The notes beneath the pieces were generated by a model that was not told where the DNA came from, did no database searches, and saw only the letters and a list, made by a program, of their open reading frames with translations. Source: an uncultured Bacteroidales bacterium (GTDB lineage Bacteria > Bacteroidota > Bacteroidia > Bacteroidales > UBA932). From it: 64,000 nt of DNA. The stretch lies in the NCBI GenBank assembly GCA_944322605.1, contig CALUPD010000020.1, positions 62,001 to 126,000 on the forward strand. The letters are read 5' to 3'. The position numbers were made by a program, and so were the translations under genes. Shown piece by piece: positions 36,860 through 45,754 of the stretch. Numbering within the stretch: the stretch's first letter is position 1; each line of letters starts with the position of its first letter.

Positions 36860-39800
36860 GGCTATGTCTGGAAGGAGAGGAAACATAATTGAATATTCCA
36901 TGAAATACAGCAGGATAATGCTCCTGTTGCTTGCCGTTTTCGTGGCCATAGGCATAATTGGCCTTGTCGAGATGCCTAAGCAGGAATTTCCTGAATATAC
37001 TATAAGACAAGGCCTTGTAGTGGGAGTGTATCCAGGGGCTACATCGCAGCAGGTGGAAGAAAGGCTTGCGAAGCCGCTTGAGGATTTTTTGTTTACATAT
37101 GCCGAAGTGAACAGGGAAAGATCCTATTCCATGTCTAAGAACGGGATAGTTTATTTCATGATAGAGCTGAACGACGACGTGAACAACAAGGACGAGGTAT
37201 GGTCGAAGATAAAGCTCGGGCTGAAGGAGTTCAAGATGAGTCTTCCCAAAGAAGTCATAGCCCTTGTCGCGAAAGACGATTTCGGGGACACTTCTGCTTT
37301 GCTCATAACATTGGAATCGACGGACAAGACGTACAGGGAACTCGAATCCTACATGGAAGACCTGATAGCAAGGCTGAAGAGGTTGCCGGAGGTATCGAAC
37401 ATAAGAAGCTACGGCATGCAGCATGAAGAAATAGAAGTCAGGCTCGACAAGTCTAAAATCGCTGCTTACGGGCTTGACGTCAAGGCTCTCATGACAAAGC
37501 TCGCCATTCAGGATTTCAATCTTTCGGGAGGAACCCTGCGCTCCGGCGAATATGACATGCCTTTGTATTTCAAGGTCAACCTTTCCTCTGAAAAAGAAGT
37601 TGCCGAACAGGCCATATATTCTGACGGCAATGGGAATATGTTAAGGGTCAAGGATATCGCCGATGTCAGGAAATGCTATCCTGAGCCTTCTTCTTACATA
37701 GAAAATAACGGAAGCAAGGCGATAGTGCTGTCGATGGAAATGAAAGATGGAGAAAATATAGTGAAATACGGCAGGCATGTGGACGAGATTTTGTCCGATT
37801 TCCAAAAAGAACTGCCTGAAAGCGTGAAAATAAAACGCATAGCGGACCAGCCTAAGGTCGTTTCGCTTTCGGTAAGCTCGTTCGTGAGGGACCTGTTCGT
37901 TTCAATAGCAATCGTGATCCTCGTAATGATGGTCCTGTTCCCGTTCCGTTCCGCAATTGTGGCCGCCACGTCGATACCCATAAGCATATTTATCGCGCTC
38001 GGCATAATGTACATGTGCAACATACCGCTTAATACGGTGACGCTTGCCGCGCTTATCGCGGCTTTGGGCATGCTTGTGGACAATTCGATAATAGTGGTGG
38101 ACGCGTATCTTGAAAAATTGGACACCGGAATGTCGAGATGGCATGCCGCAATTACGAGCGCGACTGACTTTTTCTGGTCGATATTCCTTGCAACGTTCTG
38201 CATATGCGTGATATTCTTTCCATTGCTGGTTACTGTCAAAGGGGTTATGCTCGACTTCCTGTTCATGTTCCCATGGACAATCTCGATAACGCTTATGGCA
38301 TCTCTGGTGGTGGCGATGATTTTCATACCGTTCATGGAATATGTGGTCATAAAGAAGGGTCTCGGCTTGCAGGAAAAGAAGAAAAAGAAGTTCGACATGC
38401 TCGGCGCGGTCCAGCGCGGATATGAACGCCTGCTGGATATCGTGTTCAGATTCCCGAGGGCGACTCTCTTTATTGCAGCCGCAATGATAGGGGGATGCTC
38501 GTTCCTGCTTATGAACTTGAATCAAAGGATGCTTCCGGTAGCGGACCGCGACCAGTTCGCAGTTGAAATATATCTTCCGGAAGGCGCGGGCATAGACAAG
38601 ACGGCTTCCGTTTGCGATTCCTTGTATTCGATACTGAAAAAAGACGGGAGGATACTTTCCGTGACGTCTTTTGTCGGCCAGTCGTCGCCGCGTTTCCAGG
38701 CAACCTACGCGCCTCAGATAGGAGGGGCGAATTATGCGCAGTTCATAGTCAATACTGTTTCGAACGACGCTACGGTGGAAATATTGGACCAGTATTCGAA
38801 AAAGTATTCAGAGCATTTTCCGGGCGCATACGTGAAGTTCAAGCAGCTGGATTACCAGATCGCGCAGGCTCCTATTGAAATAAGGTTCTCCGGAGACAAT
38901 TTGCCGGTGCTGAAAGAGCTTGCGGATTCCATGTCTGTCCTGATGAGGGATGTGAAAGGCCTTGAATGGATTCGCACGAACATGGGAAATCCTGTCCCGT
39001 CGGCTTTGGTCGTGCTTAAAGAAGACGAATCCGCCCTGCTCGGGGTATCGCCGTCCATGGTGTCGTCTGAAATATCCGCGCTGTATGGAGGCTTGCCTGT
39101 CGGCACCGTGTGGGAGGGCGATTATAGTCTTCCTGTCAGGATAATATCCTACGTGGATGACGGAAGGCCTGTCGCAGACAATCCTCTTGAAGATGAATAC
39201 ATAACAACCCTTATACCAGGTGTTTCCGTTCCTTTGCGACAAGTAGCTGATATAGAGCCCCAATGGTATGACGGGCAGATAGTGCGCCGTAACGGAATGC
39301 TTTCAGTCAGCGTCATGGCCGAAGTGGAGAGGTATTCCAATGTCGACAGGCTTCAAAACCGTGTCCAAAAGATAATGGAAGAAAAACTGGATATACCTGA
39401 GGGCGTAATCGTAAGCTATGGAGGAGAAAAGGAAGCGAATGATATGATATTGCCCCCTATTTTCAAAGGGCTTTCGGCCTCGGTGATAATCGTATTCTTC
39501 TTCCTTCTGTTCAACTTCAAGAAAATAGGCCTGACTTTCGCGGCGTTGTCATCGGTACTGTTCAGCATCGTCGGGACTTCGATAGGCCTGCTTATAAGCG
39601 GACATGATTTCAGCATAACATGCATACTCGGCATCATAGGGCTTATCGGTGTCGTCGTGAGGAATGCCATAATAATGTTCGAGCATGCGCAGGACTTGAG
39701 GATAAACCATAACTACACCCCGCATGACGCCGCTTATGATGCAGGAAAAAGGAGAATGCTTCCCATATTCCTTACATCCGCTACCACGGCCGTGGGCGTT

Positions 39801-39956
39801 GTCCCTATGATAATAAGCAATACGTCGCTGTGGGGGCCTATGGGGGTTGTGATATTTACAGGAACGATTTTCTGTACCCTGATGGCCGTAACGGTGCTGC
39901 CCGTGCTGTACTGGAAGATTTTTCCTGAAAAGAAACGCGGTTTGAAACATGCATAA
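36852..39956 (+). CDS. RND-family efflux pump, inner-membrane permease
   Basis: Proton-driven exporter of the AcrB/MexB superfamily, 1034 residues. Two repeats each with a large periplasmic loop and six helices; helix 4 carries the proton-relay acidic residues in LVDNSIIVVDAYLEK, and the second repeat has GLIGVVVRNAIIMFEHA. The pseudo-symmetric terminal helices (YSRIMLLLLAVFVAIGIIGL at the N-terminus) are clear. Substrate unknown. Start ATG overlaps the adaptor gene; the stop codon overlaps the first ATG of the channel gene. Confidence 0.94.
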   Translation: MNRAMSGRRGNIIEYSMKYSRIMLLLLAVFVAIGIIGLVEMPKQEFPEYTIRQGLVVGVYPGATSQQVEERLAKPLEDFLFTYAEVNRERSYSMSKNGIVYFMIELNDDVNNKDEVWSKIKLGLKEFKMSLPKEVIALVAKDDFGDTSALLITLESTDKTYRELESYMEDLIARLKRLPEVSNIRSYGMQHEEIEVRLDKSKIAAYGLDVKALMTKLAIQDFNLSGGTLRSGEYDMPLYFKVNLSSEKEVAEQAIYSDGNGNMLRVKDIADVRKCYPEPSSYIENNGSKAIVLSMEMKDGENIVKYGRHVDEILSDFQKELPESVKIKRIADQPKVVSLSVSSFVRDLFVSIAIVILVMMVLFPFRSAIVAATSIPISIFIALGIMYMCNIPLNTVTLAALIAALGMLVDNSIIVVDAYLEKLDTGMSRWHAAITSATDFFWSIFLATFCICVIFFPLLVTVKGVMLDFLFMFPWTISITLMASLVVAMIFIPFMEYVVIKKGLGLQEKKKKKFDMLGAVQRGYERLLDIVFRFPRATLFIAAAMIGGCSFLLMNLNQRMLPVADRDQFAVEIYLPEGAGIDKTASVCDSLYSILKKDGRILSVTSFVGQSSPRFQATYAPQIGGANYAQFIVNTVSNDATVEILDQYSKKYSEHFPGAYVKFKQLDYQIAQAPIEIRFSGDNLPVLKELADSMSVLMRDVKGLEWIRTNMGNPVPSALVVLKEDESALLGVSPSMVSSEISALYGGLPVGTVWEGDYSLPVRIISYVDDGRPVADNPLEDEYITTLIPGVSVPLRQVADIEPQWYDGQIVRRNGMLSVSVMAEVERYSNVDRLQNRVQKIMEEKLDIPEGVIVSYGGEKEANDMILPPIFKGLSASVIIVFFFLLFNFKKIGLTFAALSSVLFSIVGTSIGLLISGHDFSITCILGIIGLIGVVVRNAIIMFEHAQDLRINHNYTPHDAAYDAGKRRMLPIFLTSATTAVGVVPMIISNTSLWGPMGVVIFTGTIFCTLMAVTVLPVLYWKIFPEKKRGLKHA

Positions 39957-39962
39957 AGGAGG
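39957..39962 (+). promoter_or_regulatory. Shine-Dalgarno sequence of the channel gene
   Basis: AGGAGG lies 4 bases before the ATG at 39967. Such full ribosome binding sites are rare in this phylum. It decides the start at 39967 over the ATG at 39949. Confidence 0.6.
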
Positions 39963-39966
39963 TTTT

Positions 39967-41283
39967 ATGTCGAAAATCAATAAAAAAGCCATTACGGTTG
40001 TTTTGATCATGTCGGTGATTCCGCTTTCCGCCTATTGCGAAGACGTGAGGAAAGTCATTTCGTTGGAGGAATGCAAGGAAATGGCCATGCAGAATAATGC
40101 GGAAGTAAAGAACGCTTCGCTGGAATTCCAGAATGCCGTCGATACTAAGAAATCCCTGTTCACTAAGTATTTCCCGAACATAAGCGCCGGAGGGTCGTAT
40201 TTTACGACAGATAACAGCGCGGCAAAATTCGTTTTGCTTCCCGGAATCGGCGTGCCTATAGGCAAGGACGGCCTTATGGGAGGAGTGATGGCCGTGCAGC
40301 CTGTTTTCGCAGGAGGCAAGATAATCGCAGGCAATCAATTGGGACAGGTCGGCGTCGAAGTAGGCAAATTGAAGCTCGATGCAAAAAAGCGCGACGTCTT
40401 GTCGGGTGTCGAAAGGAATTATTGGATGCTTGTTTCGCTGAAGGAGAAAATGAAGACCGTTGAAGCTGCCGAAGCTTTGATAAGCAATCTTGAAAAAGAC
40501 GTGGAAAATCTTGTGGACGCCGGTGTCAGGGACAGAAAGGACCTGCTGGAGGTGAAATACGCGAAGAACGACATCATGACAAAACGGATGGAACTTGAAA
40601 ACGGCATATCCCTTTCGAGGCTTGCCTTGGCCCAATACATAGGCCTCGACCCTTCCGAGCCTTTCGATGTCGACACCGCTATCGGTCGCGATTTGAAAGA
40701 ACCGGGATATTACCTTGCAGACCACGACATTGCCGTGGATCATCTTCCTGAAACCAAGATGCTTGACAAAAGCATAAAGGCCAAGAAATTGGAATACAGG
40801 CTGAAGGTCGGGGAATACATGCCTACGATAGGAATAGGGGCGAGTTACCAATACCATAACCTGTTGAATTCTAACCATAGTTTCGGGGCCGTTTTCGCGA
40901 TGGTCACTGTCCCTATCTCAAACTGGTGGGAAGGCTCCTATGAGGCAAGGAAAAAACTGAGGGAAGTCGAAATGGCCGAAAACAGCGTGGAGCAGGCAAG
41001 GGAGCTTCTGAAACTGAGGATGCAAAAAGTATGGGACGAACTTTATGCGGCGTACATGAAGGTTTCCCTTTCGGAGGAATCCGTCGAGATAGCCGAAGAA
41101 AATTACAGGTACAGCAAGGAAAGCTATGATGCAGGCATGCTGTCGATGAGCGAACTGCTTGACGATTATGTCAGGCTCGTGACGAGCGAGAACGGGAATA
41201 CCGACGCGAAAATAGAATACATGCTTAAATGCAGGGAATATGTCGACGCCACAGGAGGCGTTGCAGGAAGCGGTTCGTATTAA
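39967..41283 (+). CDS. TolC-like outer-membrane efflux protein
   Basis: Outer-membrane channel of the tripartite RND system. 438 residues with signal peptide (KAITVVLIMSVIPLSAYCED) and two internal repeats of the OEP fold: each has two beta strands and long coiled-coil helices (AMQNNAEVKNASLEFQNAVD and AENSVEQARELLKLRMQKVW). The conserved ESYDAGMLSMSELLD segment is near the C-terminus. Start chosen from the AGGAGG site; the frame opens 18 bases earlier with an ATG overlapping the pump gene. Confidence 0.92.
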   Translation: MSKINKKAITVVLIMSVIPLSAYCEDVRKVISLEECKEMAMQNNAEVKNASLEFQNAVDTKKSLFTKYFPNISAGGSYFTTDNSAAKFVLLPGIGVPIGKDGLMGGVMAVQPVFAGGKIIAGNQLGQVGVEVGKLKLDAKKRDVLSGVERNYWMLVSLKEKMKTVEAAEALISNLEKDVENLVDAGVRDRKDLLEVKYAKNDIMTKRMELENGISLSRLALAQYIGLDPSEPFDVDTAIGRDLKEPGYYLADHDIAVDHLPETKMLDKSIKAKKLEYRLKVGEYMPTIGIGASYQYHNLLNSNHSFGAVFAMVTVPISNWWEGSYEARKKLREVEMAENSVEQARELLKLRMQKVWDELYAAYMKVSLSEESVEIAEENYRYSKESYDAGMLSMSELLDDYVRLVTSENGNTDAKIEYMLKCREYVDATGGVAGSGSY

Positions 41284-41399
41284 TTAAGTCCATCGTGAAA
41301 ATATCCCGCATTCCTGCAACGGCCATAAATGCGATGGCATTATAAAATGCTTGGCCGCATTATTATCCCAAAAACATGAGCGGCTACTAAATGACATGG

Positions 41400-41460
41400 C
41401 CGGCAGATTCCTTCCGTACCTGCCGGGCCTTTCCCGCTGGCGAGGCCGCAGGAGGCCCGG
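41400..41460 (+). terminator. GC-rich hairpins after the efflux operon
   Basis: CCGGCAG/CTGCCGG (41400-41406 with 41420-41426) overlaps CCGGGCCT/AGGCCCGG (41423-41430 with 41453-41460), so the two stems exclude each other. No good T-run follows. The gap 41284-41586 shows nothing else except the downstream promoter box. Confidence 0.4.
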
Positions 41461-41553
41461 CTATCCGTACTTTCACGGCGTGCATATCCAATGGTATTTT
41501 CGCGGATAATCATATTAATTAATATAAATTCTGTCTAATCCGCTCTCTTTTGC

Positions 41554-41561
41554 TATATTTG
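41554..41561 (+). promoter_or_regulatory. yitT-family gene promoter (-7 box)
   Basis: TATATTTG, 25 bases before the ATG at 41587; no clear -33 at standard spacing. Confidence 0.55.
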
Positions 41562-41586
41562 CGACCGTCTAAAATTTTAATTTCAT

Positions 41587-42462
41587 ATGGTATTGAAATA
41601 TGTGAGAGAGTATGTCGTGATGACGATAGCTCTCATGATTTTTGTTTTGGGATGGGTGGGATTCCTTAATCCTCATGAGATCACAGGGGGCGGCATCGCC
41701 GGTCTCGCATCGGTAATCCACTATGCATTCAATTATATTCCGATTTCGTATGCCAAGCTTACGATAGACCTTCTCCTGCTGATTGCAGGCTTCATAATTC
41801 TCGGGCGCGGTTTCGGAATCAAGACGATTTATTGCGTGGTGATGAGCGCCGTGCTTTTCGAATTCATGCCGAAAATCCCAGGACTTGTCGAAATTTCTTC
41901 GACAATCGATGACAATCTTATCAACGCATTGATAGGAGGGGTGCTTAGCGGATTGGGCATAGCCTTGATATTCACGCAGGGCGGAAGTACGGGAGGCACT
42001 GATATAATAGCCCTCGCTATCAACAAATACAAAAACATATCTCCAGGCAGGATTTACATAGTGTGCGATTCGACGATCGTCCTTTCCATGCTTCTGCTGC
42101 CGGACAAGTCCATAGTCGACGTGGTCTACGGTTTCGTGGAACTTGTCTCTTTCTCTTTTGCCGTGGATATGTTCCTTACTGGACAGAAGCAGTCCGTCCA
42201 GCTTCTTATCATATCGGAAAAATACAAGGAAATCTCGGACGAACTTGTCAAAGAGAAGGAAAAGGGACTTCCTGTCAATTCCATAGAATGGGGACTGAAA
42301 GGAGGAAACAATATACTTATGGTGGTTACGCGCAAGAACAGCGTCAATGAAGTGTCCAAGACCGTCAAGGATGTGGACAATGACGTGTTCATGGTGACTG
42401 TCCCTGTTACTGCCGTATACGGCGGCGGGAAGGATGACAGAAGCGTTATCGACAGCAACTAA
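41587..42462 (+). CDS. YitT family membrane protein (DUF161 plus DUF2179)
   Basis: 291 residues. Five to six N-terminal helices with GFLNPHEITGGGIAGLA and the conserved FTQGGSTGGTDIIA, then a cytoplasmic C-terminal DUF2179 domain (about 205-290). The family is widespread and of unknown function; a transport role is inferred from topology. It heads a same-strand run with purM (26 bases away), a DEDD exonuclease and rlmI. Confidence 0.88.
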   Translation: MVLKYVREYVVMTIALMIFVLGWVGFLNPHEITGGGIAGLASVIHYAFNYIPISYAKLTIDLLLLIAGFIILGRGFGIKTIYCVVMSAVLFEFMPKIPGLVEISSTIDDNLINALIGGVLSGLGIALIFTQGGSTGGTDIIALAINKYKNISPGRIYIVCDSTIVLSMLLLPDKSIVDVVYGFVELVSFSFAVDMFLTGQKQSVQLLIISEKYKEISDELVKEKEKGLPVNSIEWGLKGGNNILMVVTRKNSVNEVSKTVKDVDNDVFMVTVPVTAVYGGGKDDRSVIDSN

Positions 42463-42488
42463 AATGATGCAAATTAAAAAAACTCGAT

Positions 42489-43667
42489 ATGGCAGATAAG
42501 GAAAGATATGGCATGAGAGGCGTTTCCGCTTCAAAGGAAGACGTGCACAACGCTATAAAAAATATGGACAAGGGCCTTTTTCCCAAGGCTTTCTGCAAAA
42601 TCGTCCCTGATTTCATGAGCGGTGACGATGAATACTGCATAATAATGCATGCCGACGGGGCGGGTACGAAATCGTCCCTGGCATATGCGTATTGGAAGGA
42701 GACAGGAGATATGTCGGTGTGGGCTGGCATCGCGCAGGATGCCATAGTCATGAATACGGACGATCTGCTTTGTGTCGGTGCCGTCGACAACATAATGCTT
42801 TCTTCCACGATCGGAAGGAACAAGCTGCGCATACCAGGAGAGGTTATTTCGGCTGTCATTAACGGAAGCCAGGCTTTCGCAGACAAGATGCGCGGGTTAG
42901 GATTCAATATAATCCTGACAGGCGGGGAGACTGCGGACGTGGGAGATCTGGTGCAGACCATTATAGTGGACAGCACAGTGTGCGCGCGCATGAAAAGATC
43001 GGATGTCATAGACAATTCCAATATTGCGGCAGGCGATGTCGTTGTAGGCCTTGCTTCTTTCGGAAAGGCTGTCTATGAGGACGAGTACAACGGGGGCACC
43101 GGAAGCAACGGATTGACTTCCGCAAGGCACGACATATTCGGAAAAGAAATCCTTGAAAAATATCCAGAGACTTGCGATTTGCAGATTGACAGGTCGTTGC
43201 TGTATTCAGGAAGCCGCAGGCTTACAGAAATAGAACCCGAGACAGGCATGACTTTCGGAAAGCTCGTCCTGTCGCCGACAAGGACCTATGCTCCGATAAT
43301 AAGGGACATATTGAAGAAGGGCAGGCAGCATGTGCACGGCATGGTGCATTGTTCAGGCGGCGCACAGACCAAGGTCCTGCATTTCATAGACAAGCTTAGG
43401 GTGGTTAAGGACAACATGTTCCCTGTTCCCCCTCTGTTCAGGTGCATACGCGGCGAATCAGGCAGCGACTGGAAAGAAATGTACAAGGTATTCAATATGG
43501 GACACAGGATGGAAATATACCTTCCTGAAGAACATGCCGCCGAGGCGATAAGAATATCGCAGTCATACGGCGTGGACGCGAGGATAATCGGCCGCGTTGA
43601 AGAATCCCCGAAATCCGAAGTCGTTTTGAGAAACGAGTACGGAGAGTTTGTCTATAACCTTGATTAA
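42489..43667 (+). CDS. purM: Phosphoribosylformylglycinamidine cyclo-ligase
   Basis: AIR synthase of purine synthesis: ATP-dependent ring closure of FGAM. 392 residues in the long form typical of Bacteroidota. ATP-binding N-terminal glycine/acid segments (MHADGAGTKSSLAY, MNTDDLLCVGA, ILTGGETADVGD), a C-terminal domain with GMVHCSGGAQTKVL and VFNMGHRMEIYL. The other pur genes are not nearby. Confidence 0.93.
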   Translation: MADKERYGMRGVSASKEDVHNAIKNMDKGLFPKAFCKIVPDFMSGDDEYCIIMHADGAGTKSSLAYAYWKETGDMSVWAGIAQDAIVMNTDDLLCVGAVDNIMLSSTIGRNKLRIPGEVISAVINGSQAFADKMRGLGFNIILTGGETADVGDLVQTIIVDSTVCARMKRSDVIDNSNIAAGDVVVGLASFGKAVYEDEYNGGTGSNGLTSARHDIFGKEILEKYPETCDLQIDRSLLYSGSRRLTEIEPETGMTFGKLVLSPTRTYAPIIRDILKKGRQHVHGMVHCSGGAQTKVLHFIDKLRVVKDNMFPVPPLFRCIRGESGSDWKEMYKVFNMGHRMEIYLPEEHAAEAIRISQSYGVDARIIGRVEESPKSEVVLRNEYGEFVYNLD

Positions 43668-43683
43668 ACAAAGGATATACCGG

Positions 43684-44271
43684 ATGTCTTCTTATTTGGA
43701 AACAGCCACTCCCGAATATATCGAATCGCTCCCTTTGGCGAGATTCAAAGGCGAGGCGGTCGTGATAGATTCCAAGGATTCAGGCTATGCGAAAGCGATA
43801 GGGTATCTTTCGTCCTGCAAGATAATAGGCTTCGATACGGAAACAAAGCCTTGCTTCAAGGCTAACGTGCAGCCTAACCATACGGCTACGCTCCAGCTGT
43901 CAGGCCCTGACAAGGCGTTCATCTTCAGGGTAGGGCAAATGGGGCTTCCGTCTTCATTGGCCGCGCTCCTTTCTTCGGACGAGCATTTGAAGATAGGGGC
44001 GGCTGTCCGTGACGATATAAAGGGGCTCCAGTACTATAAGAACTTCAAGGCCGGAGGATTCAGGGATTTGCAGCATATAGTCCAGGATTTCGGAATAATG
44101 GAGAAAAGCGTAAGGAAGATGGCGGCGATAATCCTTGGTATAAAAGTTTCGAAGTCCCAGCAGCTTTCCAATTGGAACGCGGAAATGCTTACTCCCGAGC
44201 AGGTGAATTATGCGGCTTTGGATGCATGGGTGTGCCGCGAGATGTATATCAGGCTTTTCCCGTCAGATTGA
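43684..44271 (+). CDS. 3'-5' exonuclease, DEDD (RNase D/DnaQ-like) family
   Basis: 195 residues with the three exonuclease motifs: IIGFDTETKP (Exo I), GAAVRDDIKGL (Exo II) and NYAALDAWVCREMY (Exo III, Y-x3-D). These coordinate two metal ions to remove nucleotides from DNA or RNA 3' ends. It lacks the HRDC domain of RNase D. Start ATG 43684, 16 bases after purM; a longer frame from a TTG would overlap purM. Confidence 0.88.
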   Translation: MSSYLETATPEYIESLPLARFKGEAVVIDSKDSGYAKAIGYLSSCKIIGFDTETKPCFKANVQPNHTATLQLSGPDKAFIFRVGQMGLPSSLAALLSSDEHLKIGAAVRDDIKGLQYYKNFKAGGFRDLQHIVQDFGIMEKSVRKMAAIILGIKVSKSQQLSNWNAEMLTPEQVNYAALDAWVCREMYIRLFPSD

Positions 44272-44278
44272 TTTGAAT

Positions 44279-45463
44279 ATGACTAAGATTTATTTGAAGA
44301 AGAAACGGGATGAATCGCTCAGGCGTTTTCATCCATGGGTGTTTTCCGGAGCAGTGGACAGGATAGACGGTTCTCCCCAGGAGGGAGAGGTAGTGGAGGT
44401 CTATTCTTTCGAGAAGGAATTCATGGCTTACGGCCATTACCAGGTAGGTTCGATAACTGTAAGGGTTCTCGGTTTTGCAGGAGACGACCCTAAGGATTTT
44501 TGGAAAAACAGGATTTCCGATGCCTTCAATGTCAGAAAGGCTCTCGGCCTTACGGAATCCCATGATACGAATGCGTACCGCCTGGTACATGGGGAAGGGG
44601 ACAATCTCCCCGGCCTCATAGTCGATTATTATAACGGCGTTGCTGTCATTCAGGCCCATTCGGTCGGGATGTACAAGTCGCGCGACAAGATAACGCAGGC
44701 CTTGAAATCGGTGTACGGGGATAAGCTGAAAGCCGTTTATGACAAAAGTTCGGGAACGGCTCCTTTCAAGGCCATTGAAAACCTTCATGACGGCTATCTG
44801 TACGGAGAACCTATCGGTTCGATGGAAATAAGCGAGAACGGCAACAGGTTCGCCGTAGACTGGGAAGAAGGCCAGAAAACGGGATTTTTCCTTGATCAAA
44901 GGGAAAACCGCGCATTGGTAGGCAAATATTCGAAGGGCAGGAAAGTCTTGAATCTTTTTTGTTATACCGGAGGATTTTCGATATACGCGCTGGCAAACGG
45001 TGCGGTGTCCGTTGATTCGGTGGACAGTTCCGCGCGTGCCATTGCAATGGCGGAGAGGAACGCCGCCCTTAATTCGGAAAGGATTTCCGGCGTGCATTCG
45101 GCCCATTGCTGCGATGCCATTGATTTCCTGAAAGACTCGGAATACGGCAGATACGATCTTATCGTAGTGGATCCTCCTGCCTTTGCCAAGCACAGGGGCT
45201 CTCTTGATACCGCATTGAGGGCCTACAGGCGTCTGAACGCGTCGGCTATCTCGAAAGTCGCTCCGGGTGGAATCATATTCACTTATAGCTGCTCGCAGGT
45301 TGTCGACAGGAATGCTTTTTCGAACGCGGTATTTACGGCGGCTGCCCAGGCCGGGCGCAAAGTGAGGATTTTGCACAGGCTCATGCAGGCTTCCGATCAT
45401 CCAGTGAACATATACCATCCGGAAGGAGAGTACCTGAAAGGACTGGCTCTTTATGTGGAATAG
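44279..45463 (+). CDS. rlmI: RlmI-type 23S rRNA (cytosine-C5) methyltransferase
   Basis: 394-residue class I SAM methyltransferase. N-terminal PUA domain (FHPWVFSGAVD), EEHD-like middle, SAM-binding NLFCYTGGFSIYAL, VVDPPAFAKHRG and catalytic Cys in TYSCSQ. E. coli RlmI modifies C1962 of 23S rRNA; the same activity is likely. Start ATG 44279, 7 bases after the exonuclease gene. Followed at once by the repeat block. Confidence 0.9.
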   Translation: MTKIYLKKKRDESLRRFHPWVFSGAVDRIDGSPQEGEVVEVYSFEKEFMAYGHYQVGSITVRVLGFAGDDPKDFWKNRISDAFNVRKALGLTESHDTNAYRLVHGEGDNLPGLIVDYYNGVAVIQAHSVGMYKSRDKITQALKSVYGDKLKAVYDKSSGTAPFKAIENLHDGYLYGEPIGSMEISENGNRFAVDWEEGQKTGFFLDQRENRALVGKYSKGRKVLNLFCYTGGFSIYALANGAVSVDSVDSSARAIAMAERNAALNSERISGVHSAHCCDAIDFLKDSEYGRYDLIVVDPPAFAKHRGSLDTALRAYRRLNASAISKVAPGGIIFTYSCSQVVDRNAFSNAVFTAAAQAGRKVRILHRLMQASDHPVNIYHPEGEYLKGLALYVE

Positions 45464-45482
45464 CCGAAATGCGCGGCTTTTC

Positions 45483-45731
45483 CTGCGCAATTCGGCCCTT
45501 GATGGCCGCATATGCTGTTGCGCCTGAGGCAATCGCAAGCAGACTTGCATTGCTCTCGGCTTCTGCGCAATTTGGCCCTGTGGGCCACATATACTGTTGC
45601 GCCTCGGCAATCGCAAGCAGACTTGCATTGCTCTCGGCTTCTGCGCAATTTGGCCCTGTGGGCCACATATACTGTTGCGCCTCGGCAATCGCAAGTAAAC
45701 TTGCATTGCTCTCGGCTTCTGCGTATATTTG
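45483..45731 (+). repeat. Three tandem structured repeat units between rlmI and the HAMP gene
   Basis: Units at 45483-45562 (80 bp), 45563-45640 (78) and 45641-45718 (78), plus a fourth start ending in TATATTTG. Units 2 and 3 differ at two bases. Each has an outer GCGCAA-TTGCGC stem around a GGCC stem, and a GCAAG-CTTGC hairpin. Because 78 is a multiple of three, several frames stay open through it; these are not genes. No spacer-like sequence, so not a CRISPR array. Confidence 0.9.
45701..45731 (+). promoter_or_regulatory. HAMP-trkH operon promoter at the end of the repeat
   Basis: TTG at 45701-45703 (3' arm of hairpin 2), 20 bases, TATATTTG at 45724-45731; 23 bases before the ATG at 45755. 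Confidence 0.7.
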
Positions 45732-45754
45732 CATATTATAACCTTTAAGTTGAT

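Noticed and set aside
39856..40878. 340-codon frame antisense to the efflux channel gene
   Set aside because: Shadow of a gene with clear TolC-like features; no motif of its own.
41569..42534. 321-codon frame antisense to the yitT-family gene
   Set aside because: Opposite strand has the GGSTGGTD family motif and a promoter; this frame is His/Arg-rich noise.
44249..45706. 485-codon frame antisense to rlmI
   Set aside because: Shadow of the rlmI frame plus the repeats; composition rich in Arg, Phe and Tyr, as seen for reverse frames of real genes.
45483..45731. CRISPR array
   Set aside because: Units are contiguous with no unique spacers, and no cas genes are near.
45381..45734. Open frame with repeated AEAESNASLLAIAEAQQY segments on the reverse strand, and two similar ones on the forward strand
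   Set aside because: They read through the 78-bp tandem DNA repeats; the period is a multiple of three, so frames stay open without selection. Several overlapping frames are open at once.
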